A stretch of DNA of 32,298 bases, from contig MFCJ01000082.1 of assembly GCA_001775255.1 (NCBI GenBank), positions 1-32,298 of the forward strand, written 5' to 3'. Of the stretch, positions 15,647-24,534 are shown piece by piece (within the stretch, counting starts at the first letter, position 1; each line of letters begins with the position of its first letter). The notes beneath the pieces were generated by a model that saw nothing but the letters and a program-made list of their open reading frames with translations, was not told where the DNA came from and ran no database searches. Source of the stretch: Candidatus Dadabacteria bacterium RIFCSPHIGHO2_12_FULL_53_21 (lineage in GTDB: Bacteria > Desulfobacterota_D > UBA1144 > Nemesobacterales > UBA2774). Position numbers and translations under genes: made by a program.

Positions 15647-17044
15647 ATGACGGGCAAGGTTGCAATTTTAACCGAGGATCAAAGCCTCGTAAAAGAGATA
15701 GCAGATATCATAGGGAGCGGGGCTGTCGAGGTCTTTTCACGGGCGGAGGACATAAGAGAAGCGGATGTAGTTCTCCTGGACGCGGACTCGTCGGGCATAA
15801 AGAATCTGAGCCGGTTAAAGGATAAGTATTTCGTCATAGTAATTACCGCCGAAAAAGGGACGAGATACCTTATCGAATCGATGACCTTCGGCGCGTTCGA
15901 CTGCGTGTTCAGGCCCCTTAAAAACTCGGCTCTCGCGGGATCCCTCGAAAGGGCGTTGGGCATCAGGTCGGAGATTAAGGGCCACCTCGTGGAATTCCAC
16001 GGGAACACACAGGGCACGAGCGTTACGTGCGCTATCGTGGGGGACTCGCCCATGCTCCAGGAGGTGTGCAAGCTCATAGGACAGGTCGGGAGGGTGGACG
16101 TGCCCGTCCTCATAACCGGGGAGAGCGGGACGGGTAAGGAGCTGGTCGCGGAGTCCGTATGGAAGGTGAGCACGAGGTGGGAAAAGCCTTTCGTCGTGCT
16201 TAACTGCGCCGCCATCCCAGAGAACCTTTTAGAGGCCGAGCTCTTCGGATACGAGAAAGGGGCGTTTACAGGGGCGTCTGCGTCCCGTATAGGGAAATTC
16301 GAGGAGGCCGACGGGGGAATAATTTTCCTCGACGAGATAGGCGATATGCCGTTTTTACTCCAGGCGAAGGTGCTGAGGGTGCTTCAGAGCGGGACGTTCC
16401 ACAGGCTCGGCTCCAATAAGGAAATATCGGTCGACGTGAGGATAATCACGGCGACGAACAAGGACCTCGAAAAGATGGTCAGGGACGGGAAATTCAGGGA
16501 GGACCTCTATTTCCGTATAAACGTCGTGAGGATACACCTGCCCGCGCTCAAGGAAAGAAAAGAGGACATACCCCTCCTATGCGAGTGCTTTACGAGGAGA
16601 CACAGCACGCAGATAGGGAAGGAAATAAAGGGGGCCACGAGCAAGTTTGAGAAAACGCTCATGGAATACGACTGGCCGGGCAACGTCAGGGAGCTCGAAA
16701 ACGTGATCAGGAAGGCGATAGCGTTCACTAAAACGCCCTATCTCACTTCTTACGACCTCGATCTGAAAGGCAAACAGCAGTCAGTGAAGCCGATACACAA
16801 TATATCGTTTAAAGACGCCCTCAGGAGCTCCGTCAGGAGCCTGCTCGGCTCGGGACACGAGGAGAACATATACGATATGGTGGTTAAGGAGGCAGAGGTG
16901 GTCCTGCTTCAGGAGGCCCTCGACGCGAGCGGGTGGAACCGTTCGAAAGCCGCAAGGACTCTCGGCATAAACAGGCTCACGCTCAGGCGAAAACTGGAAG
17001 AATACGGAATAGGGGATAAAAGGGACCGGATCGAAACGGATTGA
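15647..17044 (+). CDS. sigma-54-dependent transcriptional activator with atypical receiver
   Basis: NtrC-family activators hydrolyse ATP to open promoters bound by sigma-54 RNA polymerase. The 465-residue product has a receiver-like domain (1-106), an AAA+ domain (about 130-360) with Walker A GESGTGKE (158-165), GAFTGA (205-210), Walker B IIFLDEIGD (225-233) and WPGNVREL, and a Fis-type helix-turn-helix at about 416-453. The receiver keeps D45 as a possible phosphoacceptor and E10/D11, but the conserved Lys of the K-P motif is Arg (R89-P90). There is no histidine kinase next door. The ATG has AAGGAGA ten bases upstream. Targets are unknown. It converges on pyrE with a ten-base gap. Confidence 0.92.
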   Translation: MTGKVAILTEDQSLVKEIADIIGSGAVEVFSRAEDIREADVVLLDADSSGIKNLSRLKDKYFVIVITAEKGTRYLIESMTFGAFDCVFRPLKNSALAGSLERALGIRSEIKGHLVEFHGNTQGTSVTCAIVGDSPMLQEVCKLIGQVGRVDVPVLITGESGTGKELVAESVWKVSTRWEKPFVVLNCAAIPENLLEAELFGYEKGAFTGASASRIGKFEEADGGIIFLDEIGDMPFLLQAKVLRVLQSGTFHRLGSNKEISVDVRIITATNKDLEKMVRDGKFREDLYFRINVVRIHLPALKERKEDIPLLCECFTRRHSTQIGKEIKGATSKFEKTLMEYDWPGNVRELENVIRKAIAFTKTPYLTSYDLDLKGKQQSVKPIHNISFKDALRSSVRSLLGSGHEENIYDMVVKEAEVVLLQEALDASGWNRSKAARTLGINRLTLRRKLEEYGIGDKRDRIETD

Positions 17045-17054
17045 TTGAGCTGTT

Positions 17055-17615
17055 TCAATTTCCGAGAAGCTCAGAAATTTTAAAAATCGAATAAAAGTCG
17101 ACCCCCATCTCCCCGAGCTTCTGTGCAGCTCCCTCCTCACGGTCAACTATAACGAGCACTTTCCTCACCAGGGCTCCTGCGTTCCGGACCGCGTCTATCG
17201 CCGTCAACACCGACCCGCCCGAAGTGACGACGTCCTCGACTACCGCCGTATTGTCGCCGGGCTTGAGGTTGCCTTCTATCAGTTTTCCGGTGCCGTGCCC
17301 CTTCTCCTGTTTCCGAACGAGAAAGCCTCTGAGCGGGTAGTTCTCCCTCTGACTCGCGCAGAGAAGGGAGCCCACGATCGGGTCAGCCCCCATGGTCGGC
17401 CCTCCGACGGTGACGATGAGCGGGTCCCGCCTGATTTCGCCGAGAAAAATGTCCGCCACGAGAGATACACCTTCCGGATGAAGCGTCGTAAGCCTGGCGT
17501 CTATGTAATAATCGCTTTCCTTTCCGGAAGCGAGGGTGAATTTCCCCCTCAGTATAGAGTTCTCGAGGAGTATCCGCTTTAGCCTGTCTTTCTTTTCAGA
17601 TGCCACCGCTGCCAC
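17055..17615 (-). CDS. pyrE: orotate phosphoribosyltransferase
   Basis: PyrE joins orotate to PRPP to give orotidine 5'-phosphate in pyrimidine synthesis. The PRPP-binding signature AVVEDVVTSGGS lies at 124-135, and the flexible-loop motif FLVRKQEKGHGTG at 98-110. FTLASGKESDYYIDAR near the N-terminus is typical. The 186-residue length is within the family range. The reading frame starts with GTG at 17615, about 16 bases after GAGGA, and another GTG lies three codons later, so the start is uncertain. It stands alone, between the sigma-54 activator and glgP. Confidence 0.94.
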   Translation of the reverse strand: MAAVASEKKDRLKRILLENSILRGKFTLASGKESDYYIDARLTTLHPEGVSLVADIFLGEIRRDPLIVTVGGPTMGADPIVGSLLCASQRENYPLRGFLVRKQEKGHGTGKLIEGNLKPGDNTAVVEDVVTSGGSVLTAIDAVRNAGALVRKVLVIVDREEGAAQKLGEMGVDFYSIFKISELLGN

Positions 17616-17706
17616 CGTCTATGAATCAATCCTCAGATGTGATTTCCTGTCAATTTGTCAGGCTGCCCTAACAGGGAAAGCCCGCATGAGTGAGAGGGAC
17701 CTCGTT

Positions 17707-20172
17707 CTAATCTTTTATTGACCTCACCTTCCAGATATCCTCGGCGTATTCCGATATTGTGCGGTCGCTCGAGAACTTCCCGATACGGGCGACGTTGAGA
17801 ATCGCCTTCCTCACCCAATCCGCCGTCCTTTTAAACTCCAGCCCCACGGTTTTCTGCGTCGCCGCATAGGATTCGAAATCCGCGATGTGGAAATACACGT
17901 CGCCGTTCATGAGGAGGGCTTCATAAATCCATTTGAAGAGCCCGCGCTCTTCCCTGCAGAATATATCCGACTCGAATGAATCCATTACCCTTTTCAGATA
18001 AGGGTTCCGCTCGTATATATCTCTCGGATGATAACTGTGCGACTGTTTCATTTCCATTATCTCGTCGGCCCTCAATCCGAATATGAAGATATTCTCCTCC
18101 CCCACCTCTTCCCTGATCTCTATATTCGCCCCGTCCATAGTACCGATCGTGAGGGCGCCGTTAAGCGCGAGCTTCATGTTGCCGGTTCCTGAAGCTTCTT
18201 TGCCCGCCGTGGATATCTGCTCGCTCAAATCGGCGGCTGGTATTATTTTTTCGGCAAGCGTCACCTTGTAGTCCGGGATAAAGATGACCTTGATCTGATC
18301 GTTCACCCTGGGGTCGTTATTAATGACATTCGCCACGTTATTGATGAGCTTTATGATCTGTTTAGCCGCCCAGTATCCGGGGGCGGCCTTTCCGGCGAAT
18401 ATGTATGTCCTCGGCGTGTTGAGCGCTACACCGTCTTCGGCAACGCTGAAGTATTGATGAATGATATGCATAATGTTTAGAAGCTGGCGCTTGTATTCGT
18501 GAATTCGTTTTATCTGGACGTCGAATAAGCTCGCGGGATTTACCGTTATCCGGGCAATCCTGTGTATCAGCTTCGCGAGACTTTCCTTATTCTCCTTCTT
18601 GATGCGTATGAACTCCCTCTGAAAATTCTCGTCCCCGGAATACGCTTCGAGCGGTCTCAGCTTGTAGAGGTCCGTTGTCCAGCCGTCGCCGACCGTCCTG
18701 TTTATGAGGCTCGCGAGGCCGGGGTTGCAGTTGAGGAGCCATCTCCTTTGAGTGATGCCGTTTGTCTTATTATTGAACTTTTCTGGCGTGAGCTCATAAA
18801 AGTCGGGTACGAGAGAAGTCTTTATAAGCTCCGAATGCAGCGCCGCCACGCCGTTTACGGAGTGGCTGCCTATGATTGAAAGATGAGCCATACGCACCCT
18901 CTTGCCGTTCCCCTCCTCGATCAGCGACATCCTGCTTATCCGGGCGGGATCTTGCGGCCATCTCGCTTTAATCCTCTTTAGGAACCGGTCGTTGATATCG
19001 TAGATTATCTCCAGGTGGCGCGGTATTACGCGCTCGAAAAGCGATATCGGCCACTTCTCCATGGCTTCGGGAAGCAGTGTATGGTTCGTGAAACCGAACG
19101 TGGATTCAGTTATCGACCAGGCCCTGTCCCACGGCATATCGTTTTCGTCGACGAGTATCCTCATAAGCTCGGTTATTGCCAGGGCCGGGTGAGTATCGTT
19201 CAGCTGTATGGCTACCCTCGAGGAGAAATTGCCGAACCCGTCGTGCCTTCTCAGGAACTGCCTCACGATATCGCGGACAGCGCACGAGACCAGGAAATAC
19301 TCCTGAATTACCCTCAGCTCCTTCCCCTGCTCGACGGTATCCGAGGGATAGAGCACTTTCGATATTGTCTCCGATGACATCTTCAGCTCGACTGCCTTCA
19401 TGTAGTCGCCGCTGTTGAAGATCTTCATGTCGAACTCGTTCGACGACCTGGCGGAATAGAGCCTCAGGTAATTGACCGTCCTGTTGCCGTAGCCGACGAC
19501 CGGCATATCGTAGGGGACGCCATAGAGGAATTTCCAATCCTTCCAGGTCGGCCTGTAATTTCCGTTGACGTCTTTTTCAATTTTTACCTGGCCGTATATC
19601 GGCACGACGCATATATCGTCGGGCCTTTCGATGAGCCACGGCGATTCCCCGCCCAGCCAGTGATCGGGGTGTTCCACCTGGTAGCCGTTGATAATATCCT
19701 GTTTAAATATCCCGTAGTCGTAATTAATACCGTAGCCGAACCCGGGGATTCCGAGCGTGGCCAGCGAGTCCAGGAAACAGGCAGCCAGTCTCCCGAGGCC
19801 TCCGTTTCCGAGAGCGGGGTCGGATTCAGTTTCGGCAATATCACACAAATCGACGCCGAGACTCTTAAGCGCGTCCCTGCAGAGGTCCAATATCCCGAGG
19901 TTTATGAGGTTGTTCGTCAGTGACCTGCCTATCAGATACTCGAGGGAAAGACAGTAGACCCTCTTGGGGTCGGTCCTGTTGTATAAATCCTGAGTCTCGA
20001 ACATCCCGTCTATTATCAATTCCCTGACTGCAAGGGAAATAGAGCGGAAGAGGTCGTTATTCGACGCCTCGGTCAATTTCTTGCCCATCGAGTATTTCAG
20101 GTGATAGAGAATCCTGCTCCGGAGGAAGCCGGAGTCATATGACATTTTCAATGCGGAATCGAAGTCTACCAT
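17707..20172 (-). CDS. glgP: glycogen/maltodextrin phosphorylase
   Basis: This PLP enzyme releases glucose 1-phosphate from the non-reducing ends of glycogen. The 821-residue protein is full length for the GT35 family. The PLP lysine is K667 in GTGNMKLALNG, followed by TIGTMDGANIEI. Also seen are the N-terminal YCLSLEYLIGRSL, the NGGLGRLAACFLDS loop, and NDTHPA and GITQRRW motifs. The ATG at 20172 has GAGG directly against it with no proper spacing, so the true start could be an internal codon a little downstream. It is divergent from glgB across 190 bases and forms the breakdown arm of the glycogen cluster. Confidence 0.96.
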   Translation of the reverse strand: MVDFDSALKMSYDSGFLRSRILYHLKYSMGKKLTEASNNDLFRSISLAVRELIIDGMFETQDLYNRTDPKRVYCLSLEYLIGRSLTNNLINLGILDLCRDALKSLGVDLCDIAETESDPALGNGGLGRLAACFLDSLATLGIPGFGYGINYDYGIFKQDIINGYQVEHPDHWLGGESPWLIERPDDICVVPIYGQVKIEKDVNGNYRPTWKDWKFLYGVPYDMPVVGYGNRTVNYLRLYSARSSNEFDMKIFNSGDYMKAVELKMSSETISKVLYPSDTVEQGKELRVIQEYFLVSCAVRDIVRQFLRRHDGFGNFSSRVAIQLNDTHPALAITELMRILVDENDMPWDRAWSITESTFGFTNHTLLPEAMEKWPISLFERVIPRHLEIIYDINDRFLKRIKARWPQDPARISRMSLIEEGNGKRVRMAHLSIIGSHSVNGVAALHSELIKTSLVPDFYELTPEKFNNKTNGITQRRWLLNCNPGLASLINRTVGDGWTTDLYKLRPLEAYSGDENFQREFIRIKKENKESLAKLIHRIARITVNPASLFDVQIKRIHEYKRQLLNIMHIIHQYFSVAEDGVALNTPRTYIFAGKAAPGYWAAKQIIKLINNVANVINNDPRVNDQIKVIFIPDYKVTLAEKIIPAADLSEQISTAGKEASGTGNMKLALNGALTIGTMDGANIEIREEVGEENIFIFGLRADEIMEMKQSHSYHPRDIYERNPYLKRVMDSFESDIFCREERGLFKWIYEALLMNGDVYFHIADFESYAATQKTVGLEFKRTADWVRKAILNVARIGKFSSDRTISEYAEDIWKVRSIKD

Positions 20173-20293
20173 CCTCGTTACCCGTTTATTAATGTTATTT
20201 AACCAATCTACTGCGACCGGGAGTATGCTTACATACAGAGTCCCGGCGTGAGATAATTATACGCGTGTCGGAGAATAAAGTTAAAATCCCTAG

Positions 20294-20321
20294 TTATCCT
20301 CATCCGCTAACAGTGTATAAT
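20294..20321 (+). promoter_or_regulatory. candidate promoter of the glgB-glgX-malQ-glgA group
   Basis: A perfect TATAAT at 20316-20321 lies 41 bases before glgB, with a partial -35 hexamer TTATCC 16 bases upstream. The -10 is strong but the -35 is poor, which fits an activated promoter. The same 190-base region must serve glgP on the other strand. Confidence 0.45.
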
Positions 20322-20362
20322 AAAAATCCGAAATACCAATCGACCGGAGCACCTAAAGACAC

Positions 20363-22279
20363 ATGGATCAGACAGAAACAGCTAAAAACGAACCGGGATC
20401 GATAACGGATTACGACGTTTACCTTTTCAAGCAGGGCTCCCATACGAAAATGTACGAAAAGCTGGGCTCCCATGTAACGGAGAAGGACGGGACGGGCGGA
20501 GTCCACTTCGCAGTCTGGGCTCCTAACGCGGACAGTGTATCCGTAATCGGGGACTTCAACGGGTGGAATAAGCTCTCGCACAGTATGTCGCCCAGATGGG
20601 ACGAATCCGGCATATGGGAAGCGTTCATTCCGGGGCTCGGGAAAGGAGAGGTTTATAAATACTCCATTACGTCGAAATTCAATAACTATAAAGTCGAGAA
20701 GTCGGACCCATACGCAAGACGCACAGAGACGCCGCCCAAGACGGCCTCGGTCGTATGGGAGTCCGGCTACGAATGGCGCGACCGGGCGTGGCTCGACAAG
20801 AGATACGAATACAACTCCCTCGATGCACCCATTTCCATCTACGAGGTGCATATAGGTTCGTGGAGGAGGGTTCCCGAAGAGGGGCACAGGTCCCTCACGT
20901 ACAGGGAAATGGCCCCTCATCTGGCCGAATACGCGAAGTCTACGGGGTTCACGCACGTGGAGTTCCTCCCGGTCATGGAGCATCCGTTCTACGGCTCATG
21001 GGGGTATCAGGTTACAGGGTATTTCGCCCCTACGAGCAGATACGGAAGCCCGGAGGATTTCATGTATCTCGTCGACGTGCTTCATCAAAACAATATAGGC
21101 GTTATCCTCGACTGGGTCCCGTCACATTTCCCCGGAGACGAGCACGGGCTCATCTACTTCGACGGCACTCACCTATACGAGCACGCAGACCCGAGAAAGG
21201 GGTTTCACCCCGACTGGGGCTCATATATTTTCAACTACAGCAGGAACGAGGTCAGGGCATTCCTCAAGAGCAGCGCAATGTACTGGTTCGACCAGTACCA
21301 CATAGACGGCGTAAGGGTCGACGCCGTAGCGTCCATGCTCTACCTCGATTATAGCCGCAAGCGGGGAGAGTGGATACCGAACGAATACGGCGGCAATGAG
21401 AACCTCCACGCGATAGAGTTTATAAAGGAATTAAACCAGTCGATCTATTCCCGCCACCCCGATGTGCAGACGATCGCGGAGGAATCGACCGCATGGCCCA
21501 TGGTCTCACGTCCCACGTATGTTGGGGGCCTCGGGTTCGGCATGAAATGGAACATGGGGTGGATGAACGATACCCTCGATTACTTCTCCAGGAACCCGGT
21601 TCACAGAAAATATCACCATAACGACCTCACGTTCAGCATTATGTACACGTTCTCGGAGAATTTCGTGCTCCCGTTCTCCCACGACGAGGTGGTTCACGAG
21701 AAAGGGTCGCTGCTCGGCAGGATGCCTGGCGACCTGTGGCAGAAGTTCGCCAACGTCAGGACCCTCTTCGGGTACATGTTCGGGCATCCGGGGAAAAAAC
21801 TGCTGTTCATGGGCGGGGAAATAGGTCAATGGAACGAATGGAGCCACGAGGGCAGCATAGACTGGCACCTCTTACACTATCCCCTCCACAGCGGCCTCAA
21901 ACGCTGGGTCGAAGACCTGAACAGGTTTTACAAGAGCGAGCCCGCCATGTACGAGATCGATTTCTCTTTCGAGGGGTTCGACTGGGCCGATTTCAAGGAC
22001 TATGAGCAGAGCGTTATCAGTTTTCTCAGAAAGAGCCGGGGGGAAAGGGAGATAGTGCTCGTCGTCTGTAATTTCACGCCCGTCCCCAGGAAACACTACA
22101 AGATCAGGGTGCCCAGGGCCGGGCGCTGGAGCGAGCGTTTGAACAGCGATTCGCATTATTACGGGGGCAGCGGTGCAGGCAACTACGGCGGAACCCACAC
22201 CGCATCGAACGGTAACATTTCACAGATTGAGATAGACCTCCCCCCGCTCGGAGTGCTGTTCTTCAAATACGAAGATTGA
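20363..22279 (+). CDS. glgB: 1,4-alpha-glucan branching enzyme
   Basis: GlgB cuts alpha-1,4 chains and rejoins them by alpha-1,6 bonds. The 638-residue form lacks the extra N1 module of the E. coli enzyme. A CBM48 domain (about 20-125, with FAVWAPNADSVSVIGDFNGW) precedes the GH13 barrel. The nucleophile is D320 in GVRVDAVASMLYLDY, the acid/base Glu is E373 in IAEES, and the transition-state pair is H440-D441 in SHDEVVH. The ATG has only a distant GGAG (13 bases). It is the first gene of the plus-strand glycogen group. Confidence 0.97.
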   Translation: MDQTETAKNEPGSITDYDVYLFKQGSHTKMYEKLGSHVTEKDGTGGVHFAVWAPNADSVSVIGDFNGWNKLSHSMSPRWDESGIWEAFIPGLGKGEVYKYSITSKFNNYKVEKSDPYARRTETPPKTASVVWESGYEWRDRAWLDKRYEYNSLDAPISIYEVHIGSWRRVPEEGHRSLTYREMAPHLAEYAKSTGFTHVEFLPVMEHPFYGSWGYQVTGYFAPTSRYGSPEDFMYLVDVLHQNNIGVILDWVPSHFPGDEHGLIYFDGTHLYEHADPRKGFHPDWGSYIFNYSRNEVRAFLKSSAMYWFDQYHIDGVRVDAVASMLYLDYSRKRGEWIPNEYGGNENLHAIEFIKELNQSIYSRHPDVQTIAEESTAWPMVSRPTYVGGLGFGMKWNMGWMNDTLDYFSRNPVHRKYHHNDLTFSIMYTFSENFVLPFSHDEVVHEKGSLLGRMPGDLWQKFANVRTLFGYMFGHPGKKLLFMGGEIGQWNEWSHEGSIDWHLLHYPLHSGLKRWVEDLNRFYKSEPAMYEIDFSFEGFDWADFKDYEQSVISFLRKSRGEREIVLVVCNFTPVPRKHYKIRVPRAGRWSERLNSDSHYYGGSGAGNYGGTHTASNGNISQIEIDLPPLGVLFFKYED

Positions 22280-22331
22280 TAGTATAATGTCTATGAATTT
22301 TTTCCAGAATAACTTTTATTGATAGCTGATC

Positions 22332-24518
22332 TTGAACAGATACGCACCGGAAACCGGAAAAACAACCGATATTCGGACAGGAAGGCCCGAGCCGCTCGGC
22401 GCTTCATGGGACGGCTCCGGCGTAAACTTTGCCATATTTTCAGAGAATGCGGACGGCATTGACTTATGCCTGTTCGCGAAGGGGGTTCCCGATACCGAGA
22501 CCGCGAGGATCCCGCTCACGGCAAAGACAGGCCAAATATGGCACGCTTACATACCCGGGCTCAAGCCCGGTCAGCTCTACGGGTACAAGGCGCACGGACC
22601 CTACAGCCCGGCTCAGGGATTCAGGTTCAATCCCGGCAAATTGCTCCTCGACCCCTACGCGAAGGCGATTTCGGGCGGCATCAATTTGAGTGAAATACAT
22701 TTCGACTACAGGAATACTCCAAAGGGCGGCGCGCCCGCGCCCGACACGAGGGACAGCGCGGCGTATATGCCGAAATCCGTTGTCGTCGACGGGTCTTTCG
22801 ACTGGGGGAAAGACTCCCCCCCTGATATACCAATGGCTAAGACTGTAATTTACGAACTCCACGTCAGGGGATTTACGGCCCTTCACCCGCTCGTCCCTAA
22901 AGAGCTGAGGGGAACCTATGCCGGCTTGACTGTCCCACCCGTGCTCGACCATTTGCGGTCCCTCGGGGTTACGACCCTGGAGCTTATGCCCGTTCACCAG
23001 AGGGTCTCCGAAAAGAGGCTCCTCGAAAGCGGGCTCGGCAATTACTGGGGATACAACTCGATCGGCTATTTCGCTCCCGATATAAGGTTTTCGAGCGCGG
23101 GGGTCACCGGAGGACAGGTGGCCGAGTTTAAGAATATGGTCAAGACACTGCACGGGGAAGGCTTCGAAATAATACTCGACGTCGTGTACAACCACACAGC
23201 CGAAGGGGGCGCAACCGGCCCCACGCTTTCATTAAGGGGGATCGATAACGCCTACTACTACCGCCTCGACCGCAAGAACAAGGGGCATTACACGAACTAC
23301 ACGGGATGCGGGAATACGGTGAATACCGCCAAACCGGAAGTCTATAGATTGATAACCGGGAGCCTCAGATACTGGGTTACGGAAATGCACGTAGACGGGT
23401 TCAGGTTTGACCTTGCGACCGCGCTCTTTCGTGAAGACCCCGAATACAACAGATCGCACACGCTATTCGGCATGATAAACCGGGACCCCGTGTTGTCGAA
23501 GGTAAAGCTAATAGCCGAGCCATGGGACCTCGGCCCGGCAGGGTATCAGGCCGGAAACTTCCCCGACCCATGGTCCGAGTGGAACGACAGGTACAGGAAC
23601 ACGGTCAGGAGGTTCTGGAGAGGGGACCGCGGACAGCTAGGCGACCTCGCATACCGTATAAGCGGGTCGAGCGATCTATACGGGGCGCGGGTGAGGGGAC
23701 CATACACAGGCATAAATTATGTAACCTCTCACGACGGATTCACGCTCAACGACCTCGTAACTTATGAGAAGAAACACAACGAGGCGAACCTCGAGAATGA
23801 TATGGACGGTATGGACTCCAACTACAGTTACAACTTCGGCGTAGAAGGGCCGTCCGAAGACCCGGTTATCAAAAATCACAGGGATCGGCAGAAGCGCAAC
23901 CTGATCGCGACGCTGTTTTTATCTCAGGGCATCCCGATGCTCGCAGCGGGGGACGAGATCGGGAGGACTCAAAGGGGCAACAACAACGCATACTGCCAGG
24001 ACAACGATATTTCCTGGGTGAATTGGACGCTCGGCCCCTCAGAGAAAGAACTCCTAGAGTTTACGCGTTTCATGATCGACTTCCGGAAGAAGCACCCGAT
24101 ACTGAATCAAGGGAAATTCTTTCACGGGAACATCGTCAAGCACAACGGATTCAAAGACCTCATATGGTTCCGGAAAGACGGGAACGAAATGACGAACGGA
24201 GACTGGCAGAACGGCAGCCTCCTGTCGATGGGTTTAATAAAATCGGGCGATAACCTTACAATCATCAGGAGGAGGGGAAAGCCCGGATATGAGAATACGC
24301 TTATGCTGCTTCTTAATGCGGAGCCCGGTGAAGCGGAGTTCGTCATACCGTCATTCGGGATCACGGAGAAATGGCAGACGGTCATCGAAACCTCCTCGTC
24401 ACGCGGCCCTAAAGGACCGAGAAGGCTCCGCTCGGGATATAAATACACAATGGCCGGAAGGTCTCTCACGGTCATGAAGCCGATCTACATAATAAAACAT
24501 AAAGCGGCATCGAGGTGA
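22332..24518 (+). CDS. glgX: glycogen debranching enzyme (isoamylase type)
   Basis: GlgX hydrolyses alpha-1,6 branches left after phosphorylase action. The 728-residue protein has an N-terminal CBM48 (about 18-130, GASWDGSGVNFAIFSENA) and a GH13 barrel with ILDVVYNHTAEG. The nucleophile is D360 in VDGFRFDLA, the acid E396 in LIAEPWD, and SHDGFTLNDLV is present. The start is a TTG at 22332; an in-frame TAG at 22323 leaves no room further upstream except one CTG. No clear ribosome binding site is visible. The gap to glgB is 52 bases. Confidence 0.96.
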   Translation: MNRYAPETGKTTDIRTGRPEPLGASWDGSGVNFAIFSENADGIDLCLFAKGVPDTETARIPLTAKTGQIWHAYIPGLKPGQLYGYKAHGPYSPAQGFRFNPGKLLLDPYAKAISGGINLSEIHFDYRNTPKGGAPAPDTRDSAAYMPKSVVVDGSFDWGKDSPPDIPMAKTVIYELHVRGFTALHPLVPKELRGTYAGLTVPPVLDHLRSLGVTTLELMPVHQRVSEKRLLESGLGNYWGYNSIGYFAPDIRFSSAGVTGGQVAEFKNMVKTLHGEGFEIILDVVYNHTAEGGATGPTLSLRGIDNAYYYRLDRKNKGHYTNYTGCGNTVNTAKPEVYRLITGSLRYWVTEMHVDGFRFDLATALFREDPEYNRSHTLFGMINRDPVLSKVKLIAEPWDLGPAGYQAGNFPDPWSEWNDRYRNTVRRFWRGDRGQLGDLAYRISGSSDLYGARVRGPYTGINYVTSHDGFTLNDLVTYEKKHNEANLENDMDGMDSNYSYNFGVEGPSEDPVIKNHRDRQKRNLIATLFLSQGIPMLAAGDEIGRTQRGNNNAYCQDNDISWVNWTLGPSEKELLEFTRFMIDFRKKHPILNQGKFFHGNIVKHNGFKDLIWFRKDGNEMTNGDWQNGSLLSMGLIKSGDNLTIIRRRGKPGYENTLMLLLNAEPGEAEFVIPSFGITEKWQTVIETSSSRGPKGPRRLRSGYKYTMAGRSLTVMKPIYIIKHKAASR

Positions 24519-24534
24519 GCGAGAACGAGATTAT

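Noticed and set aside
20300..20983. 227-codon minus-strand reading frame
   Set aside because: It lies antisense to the start of glgB and its promoter region, with an Arg/Pro/Val-rich shadow composition.
22464..23195. 243-codon minus-strand reading frame
   Set aside because: It lies wholly antisense to glgX, whose motifs are complete in the plus frame, and has no family features.
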